Shown here: piece by piece, positions 1 to 7,340 of the stretch
How the letters are laid out: every line of letters starts with the position of its first letter
How positions within the stretch are numbered: position 1 is the stretch's first letter
Origin: an uncultured bacterium
Lineage (GTDB): Bacteria > Verrucomicrobiota > Kiritimatiellia > RFP12 > UBA1067
Assembly: GCA_902779075.1 (NCBI GenBank)
Contig: CACZAK010000017.1
Span: 1 to 49,018 of the forward strand
DNA: 49,018 nt
Direction: 5' to 3'
Made by a program: the position numbers and the translations under genes
The notes under the pieces: model-generated
Databases searched by the model: none
The model's input: the letters and a program-made list of their open reading frames with translations, nothing else
Told to the model about the DNA's origin: nothing

Positions 1-237
1 GTGGACTTCGTGATTGTGTTTTTGCAGTTATGCGGTGCTTTTCAGGTCAAGTGGCTTGAACCGCAAACGCCACGAAAGCGGGGTTTATGAATTACCTCAT
101 ATATTATAGGAGCACGCGCGAGGGAGATTACGCTCCCCCTTCCCCCAAAGCGCATTGATCGGAGGCATGGAGTTATCGAGCCGTTCTGAAGAATTTCTCC
201 AAGGCTCGCCTTTCAAAATTTTTCGTCTTTTGCCCCC
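1..237. other. Intergenic start of window, no gene seen
   Basis: No open frame with a credible start or ribosome binding site is seen on either strand before the promoter at 238. The stretch is AT-rich around 95-112 and has no evident repeat. It may hold the end of a neighbouring transcript lying outside the window. Confidence 0.5.
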
Positions 238-266
238 TTGACGGCAGCTCACTAAAAAGATATACT
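238..266 (+). promoter_or_regulatory. Sigma-70 type promoter of the CBM48 gene
   Basis: A -35 box TTGACG (238-243) and a -10 box TATACT (261-266) are separated by exactly 17 bp, so transcription should begin near 273. This is one of the few promoters in the window with a good -35 box. An AGGAG Shine-Dalgarno follows at 316-320, 11 nt before the ATG at 332. Confidence 0.8.
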
Positions 267-331
267 ATACGCTCCTTTTTGGGGTGAACTCAAGCATGAG
301 CGAGCTTCAGAAACCAGGAGAGTAAACAAAA

Positions 332-688
332 ATGAAGATCAAGAGCAAAACTGCCGTGAAAACCGTCACGGCGCCAAAGACCCGCACAGTGGTCAAAAAG
401 GCGACCACCAAGGCCGCCAAGCCCGTCGAGAAGTCGGTCACGTTCACCGTGCACGCCGAACCGGGCAAGACCGTCTACCTCGCGGGGACGTTCAACAACT
501 GGGATCCCACCGGCAAGAAGATGCTGGAAAAGAAAGGCAACGGCGTCTACTCGGTCGCCATCAAGCTGGCTCCCGGCACGTATCAGTACAAATTCGTGAT
601 CGACGGCACATGGTGCGCCGATCCGGAGAACAGGGATTTCGTGCAGAACGACCACGGCACGCTCAACAGCGTAATCACGGTTAAGTAA
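332..688 (+). CDS. Small CBM48/AMPK-beta-type glycogen-binding-like protein with basic tail
   Basis: A 118-residue protein in two parts. Residues 1-35 are rich in Lys, Thr, Ala and Pro (KTAVK, APKTR, KKATTKAAKP), like a histone H1 tail. Residues 36-118 match the isoamylase N-terminal/AMPK glycogen-binding fold: VYLAGTFNNWDP, then YQYKFVIDGTWCADPEN and a closing GTLNSVI. The Trp of FNNW and the F-x-IDG-x-W pattern are typical sugar-contact positions of the family. There is no signal peptide, so it should be cytoplasmic. Members of this size have no catalytic domain. It has its own promoter and terminator. Its last 8 bp overlap the convergent gluQ gene. Domain assignment is firm; binding of glycogen, or of nucleic acid by the tail, is inferred. 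Confidence 0.85.
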   Translation: MKIKSKTAVKTVTAPKTRTVVKKATTKAAKPVEKSVTFTVHAEPGKTVYLAGTFNNWDPTGKKMLEKKGNGVYSVAIKLAPGTYQYKFVIDGTWCADPENRDFVQNDHGTLNSVITVK

Positions 689-1598
689 AGGATCCGTTCC
701 AGACAACCGCCTCGTGCGGGATTGTCTCCAACGGGCAGCGCCCGACCAGGCTTTTCAGCCGGGTCGGCGTTTTTTTTGCATTCCACCCGCAGGTGTAGGC
801 AAGCCAGCCGATGATGTTCTCCGGTGAGACGCCTGCCGCTCGGAACGCCGCAAGGCGAGTGTCGCCATGGCGCTTTGCTAGACGGCGGCCATCCGGCCCC
901 ACGACGAGCGGTACGTGACAATAGGCGGGCGGAGCATGCTCCAACTGGCGTGCCACGAGTATCTGAGGCGGTGTGGCTGGCAGGAGATCGTCGCCCCGCA
1001 CGACCTCCGTCACGTCCATCAGCAGGTCGTCCACCGTTACGGCCAGCGTGTAACCGGCACCGTCTGGATCGCGTGCGAGGGGAAAATCGCCCAGCGCACG
1101 CGAGACGTCCTGCTCGTACGGGCCGGCGAAGGCGTCGTCGAAGCGCACGGTCGTTCCGTCCGGCACGCGGAGACGCCAACACGGGATTCGCGGCGCACAG
1201 TTCGCCGCCGCCTCGTCCCATGAGGCGAAGCGTCCGCGGCAGGTCCCGGGATAGAACAACTGTTCGCCGACGTGAGGTGCGGACTGTGCGTTCGTCACGT
1301 CCTTGCGGCTGCAAATGCAGGGGTAGGCGTCAAGGCGGGCAAGGGCGTTGCGGTACACGGCGCGGCGTTCGGACTGCACGTACTCCTCGTCCCAGTCGAA
1401 ACCGAGCCAGCGGAGGTCCTCGACGGCTGCGGCGGCGGCACCGGGCTTGTCGCGGGGGTGGTCAAGGTCCTCCATGCGAAATACGACCTTCCCGCCGCAC
1501 GAACGCGCGCGCAGCCATGCTATCATGAAAGTACGCACGTTGCCTAGGTGCAGAGCCCCCGTGGGACTAGGCGCGAGGCGCCCGACGTATCCGCTCAT
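681..1598 (-). CDS. gluQ: Glutamyl-queuosine tRNA(Asp) synthetase
   Basis: A 305-residue class I synthetase catalytic core without an anticodon-binding domain, which distinguishes GluQ-RS from GltX. It should activate glutamate and attach it to queuosine at position 34 of tRNA(Asp). Visible motifs: GRLAPSPTGALHLGN near the start (HIGH-type site), the zinc pattern C-x-C followed by LFYPGTC, and RLAKRHGD as the KMSKS-type loop. The start at 1598 is chosen because its ATG overlaps the TGA of the upstream peptidase gene (ATGA, 1595-1598) and leads directly into SGYVGRLAPSP; a start 8 codons upstream is possible but would lose the overlap. It is third in an operon with the YihY-like protein and the gluzincin. 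Confidence 0.93.
   Translation of the reverse strand: MSGYVGRLAPSPTGALHLGNVRTFMIAWLRARSCGGKVVFRMEDLDHPRDKPGAAAAAVEDLRWLGFDWDEEYVQSERRAVYRNALARLDAYPCICSRKDVTNAQSAPHVGEQLFYPGTCRGRFASWDEAAANCAPRIPCWRLRVPDGTTVRFDDAFAGPYEQDVSRALGDFPLARDPDGAGYTLAVTVDDLLMDVTEVVRGDDLLPATPPQILVARQLEHAPPAYCHVPLVVGPDGRRLAKRHGDTRLAAFRAAGVSPENIIGWLAYTCGWNAKKTPTRLKSLVGRCPLETIPHEAVVWNGSFT
739..777 (+). terminator. Intrinsic terminator of the CBM48 gene, inside the 3' end of gluQ
   Basis: A GC-rich hairpin (739-769; outer CGCC/GGCG, then GACC/GGTC with a bulged C, tip AGGCT/AGCC around TTTC) is followed by eight T (770-777). It reads as a rho-independent terminator on the plus strand although it lies within the coding sequence of the convergent gluQ gene. 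Confidence 0.6.
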
Positions 1599-3133
1599 TG
1601 CCGCTTCCAGAAATCGAGCCATGCCGAGATGAAAGCCTCGCGCGTCTCGTCGTCAAACACAGCAGACGTGGCCCCGTACATGGAGCGCGTGCGCACAAGC
1701 GCCTCGACATACTTCGCGCGTAGGCGTTCAAACGGGCGATATGGCAGTTTCGGCGCACCCACCTCGAGGAAATAGGCCATTGACCACGCGATGCGGTACT
1801 TCGCGGCTATGTCCTCCCGCGTGCCGTCGTAGAACTCCGAATAGTCCATCTCCAGGACGGCTGGGATGTTCTGCGCCAGTTCGGCAGCGTACTCATGCAC
1901 GTATGCCGCCGCCTGCACGTCGCGGTCGAACACAATCTCACCATTCCGGTCGAAATGCGAATACTCGAAGAGCTTGGCATGGCCCTCGTTGAACCACGGG
2001 GAACTTTCGATCATCGACCCCGCGTATGCCAGGTACTGGTGGAACGCCTCGTGCCAGACTGTGTGGATCAGCTGCTCCGCGCCGCCTTCAGGATGATAGA
2101 GCACGAGTTCGCGATGCGTCGGACTCCAGAGCGCAGCGGTCCATTTGTGCTGCACGCCTACGTAGGCGAGGTACTCCTCCTTGCTGCGGAACACGCGCAC
2201 GACCGCTGTTTGGTTCGTTGCTGAAAGCGCACTCGGCACGCATCGCGCGTATGCGCGGCGCAGACGGGGCAGGTTGTTAGTAAGCGTTGGGATGAAGGTG
2301 CTGCGGACGACTGGATCGACGTCGTCTACGATCAGGACGTCTTCGGCCGACGTGGAATGCCAGTCATCGTAGTTCACCACGTTGCCGCGAACGTCCCTAC
2401 ACAGCAGCTCACCTTCTTCCGCCTCCTCGGGCGGAAGCTTGTCGGCGGCCGGCTCGGTCCGCGAACGCGCAGGCGGCACGGATATCTCGTCGAGAAAAGC
2501 CTCGTCGAACCAAGACTGCACCTCGTTCATGTCGGCACCAGGTGCCGCGATGAGGGAGGCTAGGTACCAGTCAGAAACCTCATTCCGCTCGGGAGTACGC
2601 GGACGGAACGCGCAGACGAGCGCATTGTCGTTCGTAGAGGAATAGTAAACAATGTCCATCAGGTTCTGCCGCTGCGAACGGCGCGGCTTCACCGGCGACA
2701 GTACGTCTACCGGGGCGATGGCCTGCACCGCCTCGTTGCGCAGTTCCAGTCGCTTGGGGTCTATGGTCCGCCGCTTCAGCGCGTCGTAGAAGGCGCGCCG
2801 CGTACACACCGTGCCAGGTGCGTCCGTGGGCGGCTGGGCGAAGAGACGGGCGATCTGCAGCTGGTTGCCCTCGTAGTCAACCCACCTGCCGCGCAGCGTG
2901 GCGGATACCCAGAGGTCGAATACGTCAAAACGATCCTCCAGCCTCCGATCCCCAGTCGTGGAGGTGACGAGATACCCTTCCGCCTTTGGAAGAGTAAAGG
3001 GTCGCGCCTCCGAGCGGGCAAGCCCCGGAAGAGAGATTCCAAGATCAGGACGCCATACAGGATCCGTGAACCTGGGCGCCGCCTCAACCGTCAGCCCTAA
3101 CAAGGCTGCCGCGATGTACACTTTCGAACGCAT
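1595..3133 (-). CDS. Secreted gluzincin metallopeptidase-like protein (DUF1570-like)
   Basis: A 512-residue protein with a short N-terminal signal-like segment (MRSKVYIAAALLGLTVEAA). The core feature is HEAFHQYLAYAG, an HExxH zinc site, followed about 25 residues later by WFNEGHAKLFE, whose Glu would be the third zinc ligand, as in gluzincins. The two His and catalytic Glu are intact, so an active extracytoplasmic peptidase is plausible. The first 250 residues resemble no family I recognise. The gene overlaps the upstream YihY-like gene by 50 bp and the downstream gluQ by 4 bp, so the three are probably translated from one mRNA. Substrate unknown. Confidence 0.75.
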   Translation of the reverse strand: MRSKVYIAAALLGLTVEAAPRFTDPVWRPDLGISLPGLARSEARPFTLPKAEGYLVTSTTGDRRLEDRFDVFDLWVSATLRGRWVDYEGNQLQIARLFAQPPTDAPGTVCTRRAFYDALKRRTIDPKRLELRNEAVQAIAPVDVLSPVKPRRSQRQNLMDIVYYSSTNDNALVCAFRPRTPERNEVSDWYLASLIAAPGADMNEVQSWFDEAFLDEISVPPARSRTEPAADKLPPEEAEEGELLCRDVRGNVVNYDDWHSTSAEDVLIVDDVDPVVRSTFIPTLTNNLPRLRRAYARCVPSALSATNQTAVVRVFRSKEEYLAYVGVQHKWTAALWSPTHRELVLYHPEGGAEQLIHTVWHEAFHQYLAYAGSMIESSPWFNEGHAKLFEYSHFDRNGEIVFDRDVQAAAYVHEYAAELAQNIPAVLEMDYSEFYDGTREDIAAKYRIAWSMAYFLEVGAPKLPYRPFERLRAKYVEALVRTRSMYGATSAVFDDETREAFISAWLDFWKRQ

Positions 3134-4184
3134 AAGACATGCAACTCCCCAGCAGCACCAGCTGCCAGCTCATGTAAATCCAGGCTAGAAGGATAGGTAC
3201 GGCCGCAAAGGAGCCGTACATGGCGCTGGACCTGGAAATGCCAACGCCGAACGCCGTGCAGAGCTTCATCCAGCCGCCCACGAGCAACGCCGTAATGATG
3301 CCCGCGCGAAACGACGCACGGAAACTGATGCGCCGGTTCGGCATCATCTTCAAAAGCACGGCAAATGCCAGCGAAGCGAAGATAAGCGTGATGAAAAAGC
3401 CGAAAAGACGCGACGTAAGGAGTGTGACGAGGGAATCCCCGACCCAGCGCGTGTAGCTCGTGGCGCCAAGCGTCGCGTCCAATGCCGTCTTTATCAGACG
3501 AAGAATCGGAAGTGACATCGCCAGAGAAAGGAAGGTAGGCAAGGCAATGACGATGAAGAGGTAGACTATAATCTTACTCCAGATTGGGCGTACCTTGTCG
3601 ACGAGCCATACCTCGTTGACGGCTACCTCAACCTGCCCCAGCGTGGAGACCACCGTCCAGATCAGCATGGCAAAGCCGATCCAACCCAGCGTGGACAGGT
3701 CAACCTTGTCGATGCGGTCGAACATCTCGTTCGCGAACTGGCGTCCCTTCTGGGCTAGGTCCTTTGATGCCTCCGCCTTGAAATTTTCAAGCTTTACCTT
3801 GTCGTCCACGACGGCCTGCGCGGCGGCATCAGCCTCGCGCGGGGCGGAGGCAGCTGCGGAGGCGGCATTCTTCTGGGCAGTCTCCACCTGCGTGATGAAC
3901 GCATCGATGTGCTCGTTGATTTTCTCGCGTGCAAAGTTGCCCACGCCGCACGCCTTGGCACATACCATCAGCATGCAGACGACCGGAACGAAACCGAGGA
4001 TAGAGAAGTAGGTAAGCCCTGCCGCGTGCAGGCCGCAACGGTGTTCGCTGAAACTCGATACGGTAGCCGACACGAACCGAACGACCTTCACGCCTATGCG
4101 TCGAAAGAACCCCAACGCACCGATATCGACCGCCCAGCACCCTTCCTTGTAGAATGCAAAAGCTCCTTTTAAGCTGTTGATCAT
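3084..4184 (-). CDS. YihY/BrkB family inner-membrane protein
   Basis: 366 residues with the layout of the YihY/virulence factor BrkB family (once misnamed RNase BN): an N-terminal stretch with GLTYFSILGFVPVV, a central FAMLIWTVVSTLGQVEVAVNEVW block, then hydrophobic helices ending in AAVPILLAWIYMSWQLVLLGSCMSYAFE. Between the first and second membrane segments (about residues 95-150) lies an Ala/Lys/Glu-rich stretch predicted to be helical, longer than I expect for the family. The start at 4184 has AGGAG 12 nt upstream; M1 could also lie slightly downstream. First gene of the yihY-peptidase-gluQ operon. Role in envelope biology is likely but not defined. Confidence 0.85.
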   Translation of the reverse strand: MINSLKGAFAFYKEGCWAVDIGALGFFRRIGVKVVRFVSATVSSFSEHRCGLHAAGLTYFSILGFVPVVCMLMVCAKACGVGNFAREKINEHIDAFITQVETAQKNAASAAASAPREADAAAQAVVDDKVKLENFKAEASKDLAQKGRQFANEMFDRIDKVDLSTLGWIGFAMLIWTVVSTLGQVEVAVNEVWLVDKVRPIWSKIIVYLFIVIALPTFLSLAMSLPILRLIKTALDATLGATSYTRWVGDSLVTLLTSRLFGFFITLIFASLAFAVLLKMMPNRRISFRASFRAGIITALLVGGWMKLCTAFGVGISRSSAMYGSFAAVPILLAWIYMSWQLVLLGSCMSYAFESVHRGSLVRADG

Positions 4185-4210
4185 GAATGATGATTTCTCC
4201 TAGCGCGCAC

Positions 4211-4218
4211 AGTATACC
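4211..4218 (-). promoter_or_regulatory. Extended -10 promoter of the YihY-like operon
   Basis: On the minus strand TTGGTATACT gives a TG-n extended -10 (TATACT at 4216-4211). It lies 22 bp from the apbE -10 on the other strand, so the two operons diverge from one 66-bp region. Confidence 0.6.
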
Positions 4219-4237
4219 AAAAAATCCCTGGTTATGC

Positions 4238-4243
4238 TATACT
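4238..4243 (+). promoter_or_regulatory. Leaderless promoter of apbE
   Basis: TATACT preceded by ATGC, giving a TG-n extended -10, ends 7 nt before the ATG at 4251. The expected start site therefore falls at or next to the A of the ATG, and no Shine-Dalgarno is present, indicating a leaderless mRNA. Confidence 0.6.
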
Positions 4244-4250
4244 ATCCGCC

Positions 4251-5213
4251 ATGCGTATTTGCCGCCTTGTCATTGCCATTGCCATCGGCGGGCTTGCCGT
4301 TGGACTGCCGCTTCTGCTAGCGCACTCCAATGCGAGGACAGCTCCGCACCGCGTCGAATGGCCCGTCATGGGCACCATCGCAGGCCTCACGTTCCGCGGC
4401 GGGGATGCGACGGCGCAGGACGCCATCCGCGAATCTGTGCAGCGGACCTACGTGCGTCTGAACGCATTGCTCTCCGCATGGAATCCAGACTCAGAACTGT
4501 GCCGCCTCGCGCGCGGGGGCGATGCAAATGCCTTTGCGCGCGCCTCGACAGAGGTGCGTCCCTGCTATCAGGCGGCGCTCGACCTCGCGGCGGCGTCCGG
4601 CAACGCCTTCAACCCGCGCGTGGGCGCACGGCTGCGCGAACTCGGATTCAGCCGCGGACAACCCTTCTGCGACTTCGACCTCGGCGCGATCGCCAAGGGC
4701 TTCGCCGTGGATGCCGCCGTACGCGCACTCCCCTCCGACCTCCCCTTCGACGGACTGCTCGTGGACCTCGGCGGCAACCTGCGCGCCGTACGCGGCAGCT
4801 GGCGTACTGGCGTACGCAACCCTTTCGGCGATGGACTCGCCGCCGCGCTCGTCCTAGCCGATGGCGAATCGGTCGCGACAAGCGGCAACTACGAGCGGTT
4901 CGTCGAACGCGACGGCAAGCGGTACTCGCACATCCTCGACGGACGCACCGGCGAACCCGTCACGGGTGTCGCGGGCGTCACAGTGGTCACGCCTGCAGTT
5001 CTAGGTGCCACGCTCGCGGACGGACTCTCCACCACGCTGTTCGTGCTCGGTCCAACTGAGGGAGTACGTTTCCTGCGCGGACATGCAGAAACATACGGCG
5101 CCGCGCAGGTTCTCTGGATTCCCGATACGCCGGCGAATCCCGAAATCCTCGCGACGCCCGAAATGGCCGCGCGTCTAGCCGACGCAGCCTTCCCGGTCCG
5201 CGTGGTGCGCTAG
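4251..5213 (+). CDS. apbE: FAD:protein FMN transferase (ApbE family)
   Basis: 320 residues. An N-terminal hydrophobic segment (residues 1-25) should export or anchor it. It carries the ApbE signature blocks: MGTIAGLTF near residue 40, LSAWNPDSELCRLAR, DLGAIAKGFAVDAAV, LLVDLGGNLRAV, SGNYERFVERDGKRYSHILD with GRTGEPV, and LADGLSTTLFVLG. The enzyme transfers FMN from FAD through a phosphoester bond to Ser/Thr of target flavoproteins such as NQR or RNF subunits, using Mg. No such target is visible in the window. Transcribed from a leaderless promoter; its stop codon overlaps that of the convergent thiM homologue. Confidence 0.93.
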   Translation: MRICRLVIAIAIGGLAVGLPLLLAHSNARTAPHRVEWPVMGTIAGLTFRGGDATAQDAIRESVQRTYVRLNALLSAWNPDSELCRLARGGDANAFARASTEVRPCYQAALDLAAASGNAFNPRVGARLRELGFSRGQPFCDFDLGAIAKGFAVDAAVRALPSDLPFDGLLVDLGGNLRAVRGSWRTGVRNPFGDGLAAALVLADGESVATSGNYERFVERDGKRYSHILDGRTGEPVTGVAGVTVVTPAVLGATLADGLSTTLFVLGPTEGVRFLRGHAETYGAAQVLWIPDTPANPEILATPEMAARLADAAFPVRVVR

Positions 5214-6121
5214 GCGCTCGCGACCGTGACCTTGCCGAGCTTCTGCACTTCGGCCGGCGTGAGCGCGGCGAGCGCGTCGATCAGCGCGACGGAAAACGAC
5301 GTCGGCCCCTTTGCGACCTTCAGCGCCTTCTCGGTTGCGATGGCCATCACGATGGATGCGGCAAGAGCCGCCTCCCACCGCGCGCGCGTGCCGAGCGCGC
5401 CGAGGAACGCGGCGCAGAGCGCGCCCTGGATGCAACCTTCGCCCGCGAAACGCGGACGCGCCGCGTGCGGCACGGCCACCACTGGCGCGCCCTCGGCGGC
5501 CACATAGTCCGTATCACCCGCCACGAGCACCGCAGCGTGCGTCACGCCCGCGAGGCGCTGCGCGCCCTGCACGGCGTCCTCGCTCGGAATGAGCGACTCG
5601 CAGCCGCGTCCGCCCGTGGGTGCGCCGGCGAGGAACATGACTTCCGAGCCGTTGCCGCGGATCACGGCGGGGAAGCGGCGCATAAGCTCCTTCGTGGCGA
5701 ACGTACGGAGCGGCAGCGCGCCGATGCCGGCCGGCACGAGCACCCACGGACGCGCCGCGCTGTTCGCGTGAGACACTGCGGCGCGCATCGACTCCGTCTG
5801 AGGCTTCGTCACCGACCCCATGTTTACGAGAAGTCCGTCCGCCGTGCGCGCGAGCTGCGTAGCCTCGCCCATGTCCTCTACCACCACCGGCGAGGCACCC
5901 GCCGCGAACAGCGCGTTTGCCGCCTGCGTGGCGCCGGCGAGGCTCGCGAGACATTCAACCAAAGGATTCTTCGCGCGCAGCGTCTCCAACGCATCGGCAG
6001 TAGTTTTCAGTATAGACTCCACCGTCACGCCCGTGCGCATCTCGGGCGTCTTTTTCTTGCGAACGATCAGCTCATCTGGTGAGAAATCGTCGTCCTGCAT
6101 CATCTCTTCGTTATCACTCAT
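5210..6121 (-). CDS. Hydroxyethylthiazole kinase homologue with altered active site
   Basis: 303 residues, about 35 longer than usual because of a charged N-terminal extension (residues 1-33). The fold markers of ThiM are clear: NPLVECL, AANALFAAGASPVVVED, DGLLVNMGS, PAVIRGNGSEVMFLAG, and FAGEGCIQGALCAAFLG, which keeps the family's GxGC cysteine. The usual DPVG motif reads VPAGIGA (Asp to Val and Val to Ala) and the conserved T-N after NPLV is missing. ThiM normally phosphorylates hydroxyethylthiazole in thiamine salvage; with these changes the substrate or even kinase activity is uncertain. No thiC/thiE/thiD neighbour. Ribosome site GGAGG lies 5 nt before the ATG. Confidence 0.75.
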   Translation of the reverse strand: MSDNEEMMQDDDFSPDELIVRKKKTPEMRTGVTVESILKTTADALETLRAKNPLVECLASLAGATQAANALFAAGASPVVVEDMGEATQLARTADGLLVNMGSVTKPQTESMRAAVSHANSAARPWVLVPAGIGALPLRTFATKELMRRFPAVIRGNGSEVMFLAGAPTGGRGCESLIPSEDAVQGAQRLAGVTHAAVLVAGDTDYVAAEGAPVVAVPHAARPRFAGEGCIQGALCAAFLGALGTRARWEAALAASIVMAIATEKALKVAKGPTSFSVALIDALAALTPAEVQKLGKVTVASA

Positions 6122-6149
6122 GGCAACCTCCTATTTAGGCGTCGCTGAT

Positions 6150-6155
6150 ATAATA
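6150..6155 (-). promoter_or_regulatory. -10 box of the thiM homologue
   Basis: TATTAT on the minus strand, followed by a short leader holding GGAGG (6127-6131) 5 nt from the ATG at 6121. Unlike several neighbours this gene has a conventional Shine-Dalgarno. I see no thiamine-pyrophosphate riboswitch in the leader, which is only about 20-25 nt long. Confidence 0.45.
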
Positions 6156-6220
6156 CGAAAAATCGGCGGCGGAGTAAATACAGAAATACAACCAAATTAA
6201 ACTTGCGTAAAATTGCGTGT

Positions 6221-7285
6221 TCAGCGATACACCTCACCAGCCCACTCGTATGGCTCAGAATGCACGTCCCCGCGCGTCGTCTCTACCATGTACCTGAGCA
6301 CCCGCCGCGCGTCGAACAGGCGTCGGTAGGCCGCGCGCCCGGCTGCCGCGACCTGGCGGCGCTCCTCGTCGTGGCGGTTGAACCATCCGATTCGGTCTGC
6401 CAGTTCCTCTGGCGTGTGGAAGTAGGCAGTTTCCTTGCCGGAGAAGAAACGCTGCATGTCGTTGCCGTCGTACTGGAACGTCAGGACGCCGTTCGCCATC
6501 AGGTGCGTGACGCGGTCGGAGGCGTACCATTTCCAGCCCTCGAAACGGTTGATGGAGAGCCCCATCTTCGAGGCGGCTATCGTCTCCTCGTAGGCGCGAC
6601 CGACGACGAGCGGCGCCGCGTCCATGCCGAACAGACCGAAGCGCACGGAAGGGTCGAGCCGCGCGCGCAACTTGTCGAGCAGCTCGCGCCGCGCGTCCGC
6701 AAGCGCGGGACGTCCCGCGAAGAAGAGGTCCCACTTGAACTCCGTCTTCGCGGAGTTGTCCTCCACCTCGTACGAGGGATCGCTCGGATTCGGGAAGAAT
6801 CCCACCACGTTGCGCCCCGTGGTCCACCGCTTCAGCACGTCGCCCGCAGTCGTCACGAAGATCGCGTCGCACGACTCCATGCGCCGCTCAATCTGCGCTC
6901 GGCAGTGCTCCGTCTCGACTGGGTCGCAGTTGATGTGGACGATCCGCACGCCGGGACATGCCTTGCGCGCCGCCGCGAGCGTCTCGTTCGTCACGTAGTC
7001 GCAGTGCGAAATGAAGACGAAGTCTGGCTTCCAGTTCCGCACCGTCTTCACGAGCCGTGCGTTCATCATCTTAGCGCCGACGTTCCGCATGAAGCCGAGC
7101 GGCGCGAGGAAACGCGTCACATCGCGCTCCGAGAACGTGGCCATCTCCCACTCGTTGCGTATCGCCCCCGCCGCAAGGCGCATGTCGATCCCAGTGCGCC
7201 CGTTACCCCAGTGGCGCACGAGGAAGTTTCCGACGAAGAGGATGCGCGGAGGCTTCCCGTCGGCGGCAGTCGCTGTTTTTCTCAT
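6221..7285 (-). CDS. CgeB-like glycosyltransferase
   Basis: 354 residues from the ATG at 7285 (a GTG two codons earlier is less likely because it sits too close to the -10). The pattern fits the DUF3880/Glyco_trans_1_2 CgeB-like group: an N-terminal Rossmann half (PRILFVGNFLVRHWGN, PDFVFISHCDYVT, RIVHINCDPVE, CDAIFVTTAGD), a linker with WDLFFAGRPALADARRELLDKL, then GLSINRFEGWKWYASDRVTHLMANGVLTFQYDG and a C-terminal FHTPEELADRIGWF helix region typical of GT-B sugar-nucleotide sites. No signal or membrane segment; probably cytoplasmic and acting on a cell-surface glycan precursor. Donor and acceptor cannot be told. Leaderless promoter, shared palindrome with the divergent TPR gene. Confidence 0.82.
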   Translation of the reverse strand: MRKTATAADGKPPRILFVGNFLVRHWGNGRTGIDMRLAAGAIRNEWEMATFSERDVTRFLAPLGFMRNVGAKMMNARLVKTVRNWKPDFVFISHCDYVTNETLAAARKACPGVRIVHINCDPVETEHCRAQIERRMESCDAIFVTTAGDVLKRWTTGRNVVGFFPNPSDPSYEVEDNSAKTEFKWDLFFAGRPALADARRELLDKLRARLDPSVRFGLFGMDAAPLVVGRAYEETIAASKMGLSINRFEGWKWYASDRVTHLMANGVLTFQYDGNDMQRFFSGKETAYFHTPEELADRIGWFNRHDEERRQVAAAGRAAYRRLFDARRVLRYMVETTRGDVHSEPYEWAGEVYR

Positions 7286-7292
7286 GCGCACG

Positions 7293-7333
7293 ATTATACC
7301 ACAATTCCGCCGGGGACGGAATTATGGTATAAT
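7293..7333. promoter_or_regulatory. Palindromic divergent leaderless promoter
   Basis: Two 17-bp arms, ATTATACCACAATTCCG (7293-7309) and CGGAATTATGGTATAAT (7317-7333), are inverted repeats with one mismatch around a 7-bp centre. Each arm holds an extended -10 (TGGTATAAT) facing outward. The glycosyltransferase ATG (7285) and the TPR-protein ATG (7341) each lie exactly 7 nt beyond their -10 box. Confidence 0.75.
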
Positions 7334-7340
7334 TTACCGC

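Noticed and set aside
6121..6180. TPP riboswitch upstream of the thiM homologue
   Set aside because: The likely leader is only about 20-25 nt and lacks the conserved CUGAGA-type thi-box elements.
7011..7340. N-terminal extension of the secreted TPR protein
   Set aside because: It overlaps the divergent glycosyltransferase gene and its promoter; the signal peptide begins at 7341.
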